A DNA stretch of 64,000 nt from JAIXWP01 sp964428835 (GCA_964428835.1 CAYRZQ010000005.1:47115-111114); one strand, 5' to 3'. Positions 17,374 to 26,343 are shown, counted from the stretch's first letter. The notes: generated by a model not told the origin, from the letters alone. Translations and numbers: made by a program.

Positions 17374-18318
17374 TTAAATTGATTTGTATGTGTTTTCTAG
17401 ATCGGAATAAGCTCTTTTTGGATCTATGCTGATTGGACTAGAAAGATGAGAAAAGAAAATGGAGTAATATTTAAGAAATTTTTGTCGGTCTTTACTCCAG
17501 CTCCATTTCCATTCGGTTGCCCCCCTTTTCTTCCAATTTTTATCGAATTGTGCGATTGTTTTCATCATTGTATTCTGCCAAAGAAGCTGATTGATTTCAT
17601 GAACTAGATTCCAACAAATTAGTGCAACCTCTTGAATTGATGAGAAATCTGTTTTGATTGGTTTGTGAACTAAATTTTTATACGAAGCAACGTCATGTTT
17701 GATGTTGTTAGATCCTAACGTTCCGAATTTGTGTATAATACTATGTCTTAATTGGCATATTTTTGAAAACTCAACTAAAATAGGATCAAGCCCAACTGGC
17801 ATTTGTCCCTTAACCCCAAAATAATCCTTGAGAGTTTCCACTATGTTTTGCTTGCTTGAAAATGAAATAAATTCAATCAATGCGTCTGGTAATGTTTCTC
17901 GGTCATGAATAAGCACAGCGCGATAGTTCAACATTTTTTCATGGCAGTTTTTTTGAACTGCCTCATCAACAAGAATTAGCCTTCTAAAAATCTCGCGGAA
18001 GTAGCTTTCTACGGCTGAAATATGCCCTAATAGAATTAAGTTGGCAAGAACAGGGGAAATTGAGCTTTTATTGAAAAGTGATGTTTCAAGTTCGATTTTA
18101 CCGCGATTTGAAATTTTACCTCTAGAATGTAAATCGTCTATTTTAGATTTAAAGTTATTGGGGTCAACTAGTAGAGAGTTAAGCTCCTTGCTTTTAGTTA
18201 CAAATTGGTCAATTGGAGAAATAGTAGAAACTACATAGGTCTGATCTACTACCTTTGAAAAGTCAAATGAACCTGATGGTGACGAGCCCGAGTTTATACG
18301 CCAATTATATATAGCCAT
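17374..18318 (-). CDS. HEPN-domain protein, putative RNase effector
   Basis: The 314-aa protein is mostly helical. The hydrophobic helix LANLILLGHISAVESYFREIF (about 91-111) resembles the first helices of HEPN proteins of the MAE_28990/MAE_18760 type. RHSIIH at residues 191-196 fits the HEPN RNase motif R-x4-H, with a polar residue after the Arg. HEPN proteins with this motif are usually RNases used in toxin-antitoxin and abortive-infection systems. The C-terminal part (about 240-314) has a Trp/Lys-rich segment (WKKRGATEWKWSWSKDRQKF) that I cannot assign. The gene lies between the ATPase (5-bp gap) and the methyltransferase (3-bp gap). The family call rests on the motif and context, not on a search. 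Confidence 0.6.
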   Translation of the reverse strand: MAIYNWRINSGSSPSGSFDFSKVVDQTYVVSTISPIDQFVTKSKELNSLLVDPNNFKSKIDDLHSRGKISNRGKIELETSLFNKSSISPVLANLILLGHISAVESYFREIFRRLILVDEAVQKNCHEKMLNYRAVLIHDRETLPDALIEFISFSSKQNIVETLKDYFGVKGQMPVGLDPILVEFSKICQLRHSIIHKFGTLGSNNIKHDVASYKNLVHKPIKTDFSSIQEVALICWNLVHEINQLLWQNTMMKTIAQFDKNWKKRGATEWKWSWSKDRQKFLKYYSIFFSHLSSPISIDPKRAYSDLENTYKSI

Positions 18319-18323
18319 ATTGG

Positions 18324-20087
18324 TTAAGATAAAAAATCTTCTAGTGTTTTTTCTAATGTCTTTGTTACTGAGTCTTGTATTTTTTGTGTAATCTTTTGAG
18401 ACCTAACTTTTCCAATTCCATCAGCACGTCTTAACTCTCCCCCTGGGTTTGAAAGAGAAATAAAGTCATCAATTGTATTGATCCCGATTTCATTCAGCTT
18501 CTTTTTCTGCCACTGTGTTAAAGGTAAATCATTCACTAACATGCTCATACACTCGTCAAATGCGGATTTGTTGATTAGTTGATTACCACAATTGTGACAG
18601 AATTTTTGGTCTTCTGTTAATCGCCTAGTTCCACAAGTTTGACACGGAGGTAAGTTTAGTTTTAATTTTTGAAAATCTGATTTAGAGAGTATTGTATTTA
18701 TTTTTCTTCGAACAGGATGTTTTATTGATTTTGATCTTATTGTTCCTAAGGCCTCAGCTGCACTGAATCCACGCCCTTTGTTAAATGTCCTATTTTCAAT
18801 CAAGAATAGCATATGCGGAATAAATCTTCTATATTCTCTTTGATCTCCATGCTTAACCGTGCTCTGAAGCTCAAACAAAAGACCAGCTTCTTTTAGGAAT
18901 CCAATCATGCGATTGGGCATTTTTTGATCTTCTTGTTGGATTCCAAATTCTATTACCTTTTCAGTAGTTAGCTTCTTGTTATGGTCCTTGATATCCCTGA
19001 TTATAGATTTGAAAAAGGTCCAGCCAACTGCGATGATGTCATCATACTGTAGCATTTTCCTTTTAAGGGAGATATATTCAGTCTCTATAAGATTGACGCG
19101 TTCTTCAATTGCTCTGTTAAATCTTGCCTGATTCGTTTTTTCAGCAGCACGAGACTCTTGAAAGGCTCTTAGTAATCCAATTAGTGTTCTAGGCACACCA
19201 AAAGAGGCATATTTGATCAAATCAAGAATATCTGGATTTATACTAGAAATGTGGGAAGAAAAACGAGTATCAAGTAAACTATTCATAAAGTCTTCATACT
19301 TCTCGTTTTCAACACTCATCCAACACGGAATCACTTGGCCGTCATGCCCTAAATGAAATCTTGGGGAATATTGAGTGGTGCCCGGATAGACGGATGCTTT
19401 TGGTGCAATTTGTTTTGTTTTTAGTGACCTAAAAATGTCTAGGAATTCCACAAAGTACTCGGGAGTTAGTGTGAGTGCGGCGTCATCAAGTAGGATGATC
19501 GCTCTTTTTCGACCTAGTTCTTGCGTAACTCTCTCTACTAAGGAAATTACATTGTGAATATTTAGATTAATTGCGAAGTCATATTTTCTTTGATCAACCG
19601 CATAGGGACTCTCAACAATGCTCTCAAATTGTTTTAGCTTTTCCAATGTGATTAAGTGGGAATCGTCGGGATTAATCTCGGTTAAATGCAAGATGTAATC
19701 TTTTTGGGAGTCCTTTATGAAATTATCAAGACCAAGTATTATTTTACTTAGAACCCAACAATGAAAAACGCGTAAAGCATCGGCTTCTTTAGTTAATAGC
19801 GGCTCTAATCTGAAGTACTTATTTAGGGTAATAAAAATTGCCAAGGGTTTTGTATCATGTTCACCTAAACACTCATGATACACGATTCGCATTTGATGAG
19901 TCTTTCCGGTTCCCCTAGGTCCTTCTAGCAGTTTTGTACCTGTTCCAATGAGCTCCTTTTGAATAGATTTGAAAAATTCGTTGTTAACATTCCAGTCGAT
20001 GAGGTTTTTGCTATTTAGATAGTCAGAACGATCTTCAAATTCAAGCCCGAGTGGGTTATCTTTCTTTGTTGATGATAACATTTTCAT
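18324..20087 (-). CDS. P-loop ATPase (ORC/CDC6-like AAA) with zinc ribbon and helix-hairpin-helix
   Basis: The 587-aa protein has Walker A GPRGTGKT at 56-63 and a Walker B AIILLDDAA with Asp 201-202. The arrangement resembles ORC/CDC6-type AAA ATPases found in defence islands. A four-cysteine zinc ribbon lies at C482, C485, C497 and C500 (CQTCG, then CHNCG). The C-terminus has a helix-hairpin-helix-like segment near 525-570 (GINTIDDFISLSN, DGIGKVRSQKI) that could bind DNA. It is the first gene of the operon and has a good promoter just upstream. A DNA-sensing or loading ATPase that controls the HEPN protein is an inference; no named system was recognised. Confidence 0.75.
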   Translation of the reverse strand: MKMLSSTKKDNPLGLEFEDRSDYLNSKNLIDWNVNNEFFKSIQKELIGTGTKLLEGPRGTGKTHQMRIVYHECLGEHDTKPLAIFITLNKYFRLEPLLTKEADALRVFHCWVLSKIILGLDNFIKDSQKDYILHLTEINPDDSHLITLEKLKQFESIVESPYAVDQRKYDFAINLNIHNVISLVERVTQELGRKRAIILLDDAALTLTPEYFVEFLDIFRSLKTKQIAPKASVYPGTTQYSPRFHLGHDGQVIPCWMSVENEKYEDFMNSLLDTRFSSHISSINPDILDLIKYASFGVPRTLIGLLRAFQESRAAEKTNQARFNRAIEERVNLIETEYISLKRKMLQYDDIIAVGWTFFKSIIRDIKDHNKKLTTEKVIEFGIQQEDQKMPNRMIGFLKEAGLLFELQSTVKHGDQREYRRFIPHMLFLIENRTFNKGRGFSAAEALGTIRSKSIKHPVRRKINTILSKSDFQKLKLNLPPCQTCGTRRLTEDQKFCHNCGNQLINKSAFDECMSMLVNDLPLTQWQKKKLNEIGINTIDDFISLSNPGGELRRADGIGKVRSQKITQKIQDSVTKTLEKTLEDFLS

Positions 20088-20100
20088 TCTATTTGATATT

Positions 20101-20108
20101 CAAAATTA
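20101..20108 (-). promoter_or_regulatory. Candidate -7 element for the ATPase-HEPN-methyltransferase operon
   Basis: On the minus strand TAATTTTG matches TAnnTTTG, 13 bp before the ATG at 20087, with TTC (a one-base mismatch to TTG) about 18 nt upstream. The flanking sequence is strongly AT-rich. Confidence 0.45.
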
Positions 20109-20271
20109 TCGAAGTTTTTATGTTTTGAATTTACTCACAGCTAATGTACGAGGACAGACAGAAACTCCGATATATTACGATGTATATCTTAGAAGTCTAT
20201 TTCTCTATTAAGCTTTATTTGACTCTAAAAATGAGAAAAATAAAGAAGTACTATATTTTATTTCGAAACCA

Positions 20272-20305
20272 AAAAAAAGCCGCTTCAAAAAGAAGCAGCT
20301 TTTTC
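20272..20305 (-). terminator. Terminator of tRNA-Leu
   Basis: On the minus strand AGCTGCTTC pairs with GAAGCGGCT (one mismatch) across a five-base loop and runs into eight T residues. It separates the tRNA from the defence operon. Confidence 0.75.
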
Positions 20306-20312
20306 ATTTGAG

Positions 20313-20395
20313 TACCTCGGGTGGGAATCGAACCCACATGCCACTAGGACACACGATTTTGAGTCGTGCGCGTCTACCAATTCCGCCACCAAGGC
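20313..20395 (-). tRNA. tRNA-Leu (anticodon CAA)
   Basis: The gene is 83 nt and reads 5' GCCTTGG on the minus strand. The anticodon stem CACGA/TCGTG encloses the loop CTCAAAA, anticodon CAA, decoding UUG. The long variable arm (TGTCCTAGTGGCA) is typical of leucine tRNAs, and the T arm is GTGGG-TTCGATT-CCCAC. The acceptor stem closes as GCCTTGG with CCGAGGT, using two G-T pairs. CCA is not encoded. Its 3' end faces the defence operon, a common place for islands to insert. Confidence 0.93.
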
Positions 20396-20411
20396 ATTTT
20401 GGATTGGGGCG

Positions 20412-20442
20412 CGAATATACAACACTTTCTTTATCCTACAAA
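20412..20442 (-). promoter_or_regulatory. Promoter of tRNA-Leu
   Basis: On the minus strand TTTG is followed by 19 nt and TATATTCG, one base off the TAnnTTTG consensus, 17 bp before the tRNA 5' end. Confidence 0.5.
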
Positions 20443-20482
20443 TAGCATGACCGCATAAATCATTTCTTATATTCGTGCTGCC

Positions 20483-21037
20483 ATGAGACCTTTTCTATTA
20501 CTAATAATGCTGTTAGCCGCCTGTGCTAACCTTTCTATCGATTTGCCCAAAACGAAGGGTACTTACGATCAGTGTGCTCAAGACACCACCGTGAATAATC
20601 TTGCTATTTCAATAGTGATGAAATATGATTCCCTTGATAAGGAGGTAAGTCACAACGAAAAGGTATTGATTGGGATCAAGAATAAGGGTGTCTATGATTA
20701 TTATAAATTGAAATTTTATGACTTCCGAGATATTCCCGTTATTGCCTGCGCTGGTTATGATATCCAGCTAATCTTCGCCAATAAGGGCTTTATTACCAAA
20801 AGAATAGAAATCACTACTTCCGACATACCTACCGATTTGTGGGAAGGTGGCTTTATCATCGAAATGACTGCACTGATGGAACGTCAACCAGAAAATTTTG
20901 ACGATGCGATTACTGAAATACCAGTAGCAAAACTTCATTTTGACTCTACTGAACAAGCCATGGTCTTTGATCAAGAATACGCTCTGGAAAGAAGAAAAGC
21001 GTTGGACGAGGCTATTGCTGCGGCCAAAGCCAAATAA
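20483..21037 (+). CDS. Small lipoprotein of unknown function
   Basis: The 184-aa protein has a very short lipoprotein signal, MRPFLLLIMLLAAC, with the lipid-carrying Cys at residue 14. The body has beta-strand-like segments (LAISIVMKYDSL, YKLKFYDFRDIPVIACAGYD, IQLIFANKGFITKRIEITTSD). The C-terminus is a charged helix (ALERRKALDEAIAAAKAK). No family is recognised. It stands alone after the tRNA and is convergent with the kelch-like gene, with a 4-bp gap between stop codons. Confidence 0.75.
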   Translation: MRPFLLLIMLLAACANLSIDLPKTKGTYDQCAQDTTVNNLAISIVMKYDSLDKEVSHNEKVLIGIKNKGVYDYYKLKFYDFRDIPVIACAGYDIQLIFANKGFITKRIEITTSDIPTDLWEGGFIIEMTALMERQPENFDDAITEIPVAKLHFDSTEQAMVFDQEYALERRKALDEAIAAAKAK

Positions 21038-21041
21038 ATTA

Positions 21042-22664
21042 TCAACCAATAAACACTGCAATACGTGTTTCTTTTCCATTGAGTGAAAACACAAACTCAT
21101 ATTCTCCAGAAGGAAGCTTAGTTTCAAACTCAAATAAAAACTCTTGAAAACCAGGTTGTAAACCCGGAAGCTCGCTCAGTCCTATTGTGTTTTTTTCTCC
21201 CTTTTCATTGATAGAAAGCAATTGTAAAACAACATCAGACTGTTTTTCTAGAGTGAATTGGACATTAAACTCATCCATATCATTGTTCGTGTAACACTCT
21301 AGTCCGAGTTTCCCTGAAGATAAAGAGTGCAATACTTCCTGCTGTGCTTTTTTCGAATAATAGATTTCAAGCCAACCGTTTATCGCGCTGCTTTTTTCAC
21401 CTTCGATGTTGCTCCAAAACACGTTACGCTCGTTGGTTGTAATTCCGCCCACCACATAACCGAGCAATACACTATCTGCCGGCCCAAGGGACGACGCAAT
21501 GTCGATAATCCCGTTGTCAAAGGTTTTTACTGAGGATGATGGTAAAAAATGGCTGCCAGTGCCCATAAATGCCGGGAGTTCATCTTTCAAATAATACTCG
21601 CGAAGTTCCCCGAGCTCATTGCGTGAGATATGAGATACTAAAGAAGTGAATGGAATATTTGAATCCTGTTTCAACTGACCTTTTTCAATATAGTATTCGG
21701 ATAGGCCTCCCAAAAAATAATGATGCATGACATCGGTGGAAGTGTCGTAGAGATCAAGATGTGCGCAGTGGTAATGATTAAAATACTGATGAAAATTATC
21801 TCGCAATAGATATTGATCTCCGTTCAGTTCCACAACGCTTCGGTATGGCATATCAATCGTTGGCTGAAACACTCCAGAGAAAATCATTAAGCCATTCTTG
21901 CCATTCTTATAACGTGTAGGTGCAAGGTTATAGTCGCGTCTTCTAAACATTCGCTCGTCTTTCACATCAGGGGCGAATACAATTTCAGGTTTTGATTTTT
22001 TTGGTGAATGAAATACACGGAATTTACGAATTGCACTGGTATAATTTTGAACGAAGGTGGGATTACCCTTGGGGTTGTAACTTCCATCAAAACGATGTCC
22101 ACCAATAAGGTAGTACCAGTCATTAAGCATTTCTAATTGTCCGCCGCAAACTGCGAATTGATCATTTTGAAAATAGAAAAACGCCCCTGGTTCGACACTG
22201 TTCTTTTTTACCTGTGAGATGAGTTCACGAAGGTTAACGGCAATGAGAGCATCGAAAGTTTTTTTATCATCAATAGCAGCCGAATATCCATATCCACCGA
22301 TGATGATGAGCGTATCTCCATCTTGTGTGAACTCCATATTGGAGCTGCTTAGTTGCTCTTTAAGTTCAATTGGTAGATATTGTAAACCGGCGGCTTGAAC
22401 AGAATTAGTAATAGGGTTTACGACGTAGATCGAATCATTACGCTGATCTGGGTGAAAAGAAACCCAAGGTTGTTTTGGGTGCAAGCCATCTCTACGGCCT
22501 CCGATAAAGATATACTCATCATTGATTTTACCCCAAGCATAGCTTTGGAGGGCTGGCATATTTTGAATTGGACGCTGTTTCCAATGGATACTTTGAGCGA
22601 CAGTGTTTTCGTTTGAGAAAAGGAAGAAAGAGACGAGCAGGAGCGTATAAATCGTGTACTTCAT
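21042..22664 (-). CDS. Secreted kelch/beta-propeller-like protein with possible T9SS tail
   Basis: The 540-aa protein starts at ATG 22664 with a signal peptide (MKYTIYTLLLVSFFLF, cleavage after VAQ). Propeller-like repeats recur with the pattern of a Gly-Gly turn after a strand (YIFIGGRRDG, LIIIGGYGYS, FAVCGGQLEML, YYLIGGHRFDG, YFLGGLSEY, GYVVGGITT), as in kelch proteins. The last 90 residues (SSGKLGLECY to TRIAVFIG) have the strand pattern of a T9SS sorting domain, but the usual YPNP motif is missing. The upstream in-frame ATG at 22688 would extend past the promoter and is rejected. No catalytic residues are seen. Confidence 0.7.
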   Translation of the reverse strand: MKYTIYTLLLVSFFLFSNENTVAQSIHWKQRPIQNMPALQSYAWGKINDEYIFIGGRRDGLHPKQPWVSFHPDQRNDSIYVVNPITNSVQAAGLQYLPIELKEQLSSSNMEFTQDGDTLIIIGGYGYSAAIDDKKTFDALIAVNLRELISQVKKNSVEPGAFFYFQNDQFAVCGGQLEMLNDWYYLIGGHRFDGSYNPKGNPTFVQNYTSAIRKFRVFHSPKKSKPEIVFAPDVKDERMFRRRDYNLAPTRYKNGKNGLMIFSGVFQPTIDMPYRSVVELNGDQYLLRDNFHQYFNHYHCAHLDLYDTSTDVMHHYFLGGLSEYYIEKGQLKQDSNIPFTSLVSHISRNELGELREYYLKDELPAFMGTGSHFLPSSSVKTFDNGIIDIASSLGPADSVLLGYVVGGITTNERNVFWSNIEGEKSSAINGWLEIYYSKKAQQEVLHSLSSGKLGLECYTNNDMDEFNVQFTLEKQSDVVLQLLSINEKGEKNTIGLSELPGLQPGFQEFLFEFETKLPSGEYEFVFSLNGKETRIAVFIG

Positions 22665-22671
22665 GGTACTA

Positions 22672-22702
22672 CAAATGTAGCGAATCACTTAAGCGATACC
22701 AA
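22672..22702 (-). promoter_or_regulatory. Promoter of the kelch-like gene
   Basis: On the minus strand TTG, 20 nt, then TACATTTG: both boxes match the consensus at the expected spacing. It overlaps the last codons of the upstream transporter gene and ends 7 bp before the ATG at 22664, implying a very short or no 5' leader. Confidence 0.65.
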
Positions 22703-23462
22703 GGAGCATAGCGATGGCGTAGCAAATCAGTGCGGTAGCTACAATGTTTTCAATGAATTTTATGGGAGCTTTTTTGAAAATTTTGTTTCCAATATAGGCA
22801 CCAAGAAAGGCTGCGAGAGTTGCGCTTAGAATCCAAATTACATTTTCTCCTAAAACCTCAGTGGTAAGATTCGAGCCATATACGGTTAGACGGGTGATAT
22901 CTACAAAACAACTGAGGATAACAGTGGTTCCGATGAATGCTTCTTTTGTGAGTCCACTTTTGATTAGGAATGCGCTGCGTAACGCTCCTTGGTGACCAGA
23001 AAGCCCACCAAAAAACCCACTCAAGGCTCCGCCAATTGGAATAAATCTATTGGAGATGTTTACCTTTTTCATTGCAGGAGCGATGTCCATTACAGAAAAA
23101 ATTAGAAGTAGAATAGCGATAAGCAATTTGATAGGATAAACAGGATAGTATCCTCCAAACCAGTGGTGTACTAAAAGCGGCTCGCTATGAGGTATTAAAG
23201 TGAGGAGATATGCGCCAGCAAACGAGAAGATAATGGCGGGAATACCAAACTTTAGAAGTATGGATTTGTCGGCATTTTTTCCGACTAAAAATAATTTGAA
23301 TAGATTATTGAGTAGGTGTACAACCGCTGTTAGTCCTATCGCTATATCGACAGGAAAGAAGACCATAAATGCTGGAGTGAGCAAAGTGCCCAAGCCAAAT
23401 CCCGTGAAGAAGGTAAGTATTGCCGCAATGAGAGCGACCAGTGATACAAGAATAATATCCAT
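22689..23462 (-). CDS. TSUP-family (TauE/SafE) membrane transporter
   Basis: The 257-aa protein has about eight hydrophobic helices and the TSUP repeat features: VALIAAILTFFTGFGLGTLLTPAF at the N-terminus and FIPIGGALSGFFGGLSGHQGALRSAF in the middle, with a final helix ATALICYAIAMLLGIA. The family exports sulfite, sulfonates or related anions across the inner membrane; the substrate here is unknown. It follows the 508-aa secreted protein by 24 bp on the same strand. The kelch-like gene's promoter lies in its 3' end. Confidence 0.9.
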   Translation of the reverse strand: MDIILVSLVALIAAILTFFTGFGLGTLLTPAFMVFFPVDIAIGLTAVVHLLNNLFKLFLVGKNADKSILLKFGIPAIIFSFAGAYLLTLIPHSEPLLVHHWFGGYYPVYPIKLLIAILLLIFSVMDIAPAMKKVNISNRFIPIGGALSGFFGGLSGHQGALRSAFLIKSGLTKEAFIGTTVILSCFVDITRLTVYGSNLTTEVLGENVIWILSATLAAFLGAYIGNKIFKKAPIKFIENIVATALICYAIAMLLGIA

Positions 23463-23486
23463 TACAGCGAATGTAAAGTGGAAATG

Positions 23487-25013
23487 TTATCGTAGTATAC
23501 AGAATTTGTAATCTTTGTTTTGTGCGATTCCGAGCACGATGTCTCCTTGGGTTTGCTCATTGCTTAGACCTGGAATAAGCACGCCTCCTGCCGCTTTGTG
23601 ACTTACTAAATTTTTTCTAGTCGCCGAACCAGTGGCACTGAATACAACCTCAGAAATGACGGCAGACTTAGATCCATTCCAACTATCTATGCGAGCTTTG
23701 GGATTGTTTTGAAGCATTTTGAAATTGTCGGGGTGATCATTAAAATAAAATCGAATCTCGTCTTGTGATGTGAAGTAATTATATCCACATTTATCTCGTT
23801 CGAGACTTGAGTGCTGCGCTTTCGGAATGTATCCTAACCAATTTATCTTTCCATTATCTTGAAGGTTATGAATGATGATATCTTCATAGTGATGGAGGTT
23901 TTCAATAATAGTTCTACCTGTTACAGGGTCCATATTTACGCGTTCAGACAAGGTATATTTTTCACCAATTAGGAGAATAGATCCATTATCTTGAATCACC
24001 ATATGATCTAAGAAGAAATCAGCAAGTTCAGGGAATTTATTAAGTTCTCTTCCACTTATGAATTGACTTAAAAAATCCTTTGGAAAAGCCATGTAGGAGG
24101 CGTTTTTTAATGAGGTGCCACCGGAGGAAATTCGAAAGACAAATGATCCTGCTACGGCGAAGGAGAAGTCGTTGGAGTAATAACCACCAACAATCATTTC
24201 ATTTTTAGAATTGAGCGCGCCCAATGCTGCAACAACCTGTTTATCTTTAAGGCTGATGTCGTATTCTTTGAGTTTATTTTCTTTGAAATTATAATAGAAC
24301 ACGAGGTATCTTCCACCTTGAGATCTCACCACGCGAACATTATTTTTTACTGGGTTTTTGCCACTCATTAAAAAAACATTGGAGGAATCATCCACTAGGC
24401 ACTGCTGTACTTGTGCTACTTCAGAACCATAAGGTAGGTAGAGTTCTTTATTCTGAATGACATTGAACTGCTCATCTGTTATGGTAAAGTGAATCGGCGT
24501 TTCAGCTTTTCGAAATGTCTCGGCTTGAAAATGAAACAATAGCCTTGATTTATCAGGGGAAATATTTACTTGTAAAGTACCGGGCTGCTCTGCTGGAGAC
24601 GCGTGAATCATTTTTGGAGTTGAAATGATCTTGCCTTGGTCCAAAATCGTAGCGGCATAAGCTCTGCTCGTCTTTGTTTTTCTATCGAAAGCGCTTAAAA
24701 AAAGAATAGACATGGAGTTAAGTGGGGTGATTTTTTCCACTTGAATATTCTCTTCTGAGTCGATATTTAAGGAGTGTTGATATTCATTAAGGAGATTTCC
24801 CTTCGCATCATATTGAATGACATGAATTTTTGGAATTTTATCCTGTGTGGCTTCAACCAAGATGAAACCATTATCATTTGGCTGAATGCAACTGGCGATA
24901 GCCATGTTTTTGCTAAAGCGAAAGCTTGAGGAATAGAATATGGAGTCTTGAGCTCGCGATTGGGGCGAGAATAAGACAAGAAAAGCGCTTATAAATAATA
25001 AAGCACGCTTCAT
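23487..25013 (-). CDS. Secreted protein of unknown function
   Basis: The 508-aa protein has a signal peptide (MKRALLFISAFLVLFSPQSRAQ). The rest reads as repeated beta-hairpins with propeller-like spacing (NGFILVEATQDKIPKIHVIQY, NEMIVGGYYSNDFSFAVAG, NGSILLIGEKYTLSERV, GKINWLGYIPKAQ). No T9SS tail is evident at the C-terminus (QGDIVLGIAQNKDYKFCILR). The gene lies 16 bp after rseP in the same direction and probably belongs to its operon. I do not recognise the family; a secreted beta-propeller is a guess from the strand pattern. Confidence 0.6.
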   Translation of the reverse strand: MKRALLFISAFLVLFSPQSRAQDSIFYSSSFRFSKNMAIASCIQPNDNGFILVEATQDKIPKIHVIQYDAKGNLLNEYQHSLNIDSEENIQVEKITPLNSMSILFLSAFDRKTKTSRAYAATILDQGKIISTPKMIHASPAEQPGTLQVNISPDKSRLLFHFQAETFRKAETPIHFTITDEQFNVIQNKELYLPYGSEVAQVQQCLVDDSSNVFLMSGKNPVKNNVRVVRSQGGRYLVFYYNFKENKLKEYDISLKDKQVVAALGALNSKNEMIVGGYYSNDFSFAVAGSFVFRISSGGTSLKNASYMAFPKDFLSQFISGRELNKFPELADFFLDHMVIQDNGSILLIGEKYTLSERVNMDPVTGRTIIENLHHYEDIIIHNLQDNGKINWLGYIPKAQHSSLERDKCGYNYFTSQDEIRFYFNDHPDNFKMLQNNPKARIDSWNGSKSAVISEVVFSATGSATRKNLVSHKAAGGVLIPGLSNEQTQGDIVLGIAQNKDYKFCILR

Positions 25014-25029
25014 ATTCGGGAGCTATTCG

Positions 25030-26343
25030 TTATTGGCCGGTGATTGCCCGGAAAATGTCCATACCATTTCCGTAAAGCATCAAACCCAATAATAATACCA
25101 TTCCGACCATCTGTGAATACTCGATTACTTTTTGGTTGGCGGCTTTTCCAGTTATCATTTCCCAAATTAAGAACACTACATGACCGCCGTCAAGCGCGGG
25201 AATTGGGAGAATGTTCATGAACGCCAATATGAGTGAAATAAGAGCAGTGCGTGACCAAAAAGCCCACCAGTCCCATTCGCTAGGAAATAATTTAGCAAAC
25301 GTCGCGAAGCCTCCGATTTGTTTGGCTCCGGACGCAGAGAATAAGAATTTCAATTGACTGCTGTAGTCAGTCACTGTTCCCCAAGCTTCTTTAAATCCTC
25401 CGGGAATAGCCTCTGCCCAAGTGTATTGGAGGGTGTCTACATCGAGGAAGTTAGCAATTGATTGAGGTTGAAAGCCGATAGTTCTCTTTTCGCTTACTGC
25501 TACGGGGATGCGCATTGTGCTGTCATTGCGAACGATGTGAAGCGAAACCGTCTTCCCAGGATTCATTGCAATTTGGCGTTGGATATCTTGGAAATAAGGA
25601 GAGAATTTTTGATTAACACCTACAATAGAATCTCCTTTTTGCAGACCAGCGAGTTCGGCATTACTTCCAACCACTACTGAGTCCACCACGCAAGGAATTC
25701 GTTCACTGAAAGCTGCACGCACTCCATTGTCCAAGAGCATTTGACCGAACTCTTGAGGGAGGGATAGATCAATTTGTTTTCCAAATCGTTCGACTGTAAC
25801 AGTGCTAATGTCGTCGAGTAGAAGGCGCTTATTTACTTCATTAAAGCTATTTGGAGTTTCACCATTTAGCGCGATGATTTTGTCTCCATCGCGAAAGCCA
25901 TAGTTGTACATCAAGCTATCGCAATGCACACCGTAGGTTAGGTGACTTGGAGGCAAAACTTGCTTTCCCCAAACACCGAGCACCATTGCATAGATGAAAA
26001 TACCAACAATCACATTTACCGTCACACCACCTACCATGATGATCAAGCGTTGCCATGCGGGTTTAGATCGGAATTCCCAAGGCTTGGCGGGTTGCGCCAT
26101 TTGTTCCTTGTCCATGCTTTCATCTATCATTCCAGAGATTTTGACATAACCTCCGAGTGGAAGCCAGCCAATACCATATTCAGTATCTCCTATTTTCTTT
26201 TTTAATAGTGAAAAATAGGGATCAAAAAAGAGGTAGAATTTTTCTACTCTTGTTTTGAAGAGTTTGGCAGGAATAAAGTGACCTGCCTCGTGAAGGATGA
26301 TTAGTATTGAAAGACTCAGTAAGAGTTGAAGTGCAAGAATCAT
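25030..26343 (-). CDS. rseP: RIP metalloprotease (site-2 protease family)
   Basis: This membrane-embedded zinc protease cleaves transmembrane substrates such as anti-sigma factors. The zinc site HEAGH is at residues 18-22 in the first helix, and the second metal motif (NILPIPALDGGH) lies near residue 385. PDZ-like domains lie in between (near 130-200 and 215-290; for example VVVGSNAELAGLQKGDSIVGVN). At 437 aa it has the usual length. It is 37 bp downstream of ribE in the same direction. The local substrate is not evident, since no anti-sigma factor gene is nearby. Confidence 0.93.
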   Translation of the reverse strand: MILALQLLLSLSILIILHEAGHFIPAKLFKTRVEKFYLFFDPYFSLLKKKIGDTEYGIGWLPLGGYVKISGMIDESMDKEQMAQPAKPWEFRSKPAWQRLIIMVGGVTVNVIVGIFIYAMVLGVWGKQVLPPSHLTYGVHCDSLMYNYGFRDGDKIIALNGETPNSFNEVNKRLLLDDISTVTVERFGKQIDLSLPQEFGQMLLDNGVRAAFSERIPCVVDSVVVGSNAELAGLQKGDSIVGVNQKFSPYFQDIQRQIAMNPGKTVSLHIVRNDSTMRIPVAVSEKRTIGFQPQSIANFLDVDTLQYTWAEAIPGGFKEAWGTVTDYSSQLKFLFSASGAKQIGGFATFAKLFPSEWDWWAFWSRTALISLILAFMNILPIPALDGGHVVFLIWEMITGKAANQKVIEYSQMVGMVLLLGLMLYGNGMDIFRAITGQ

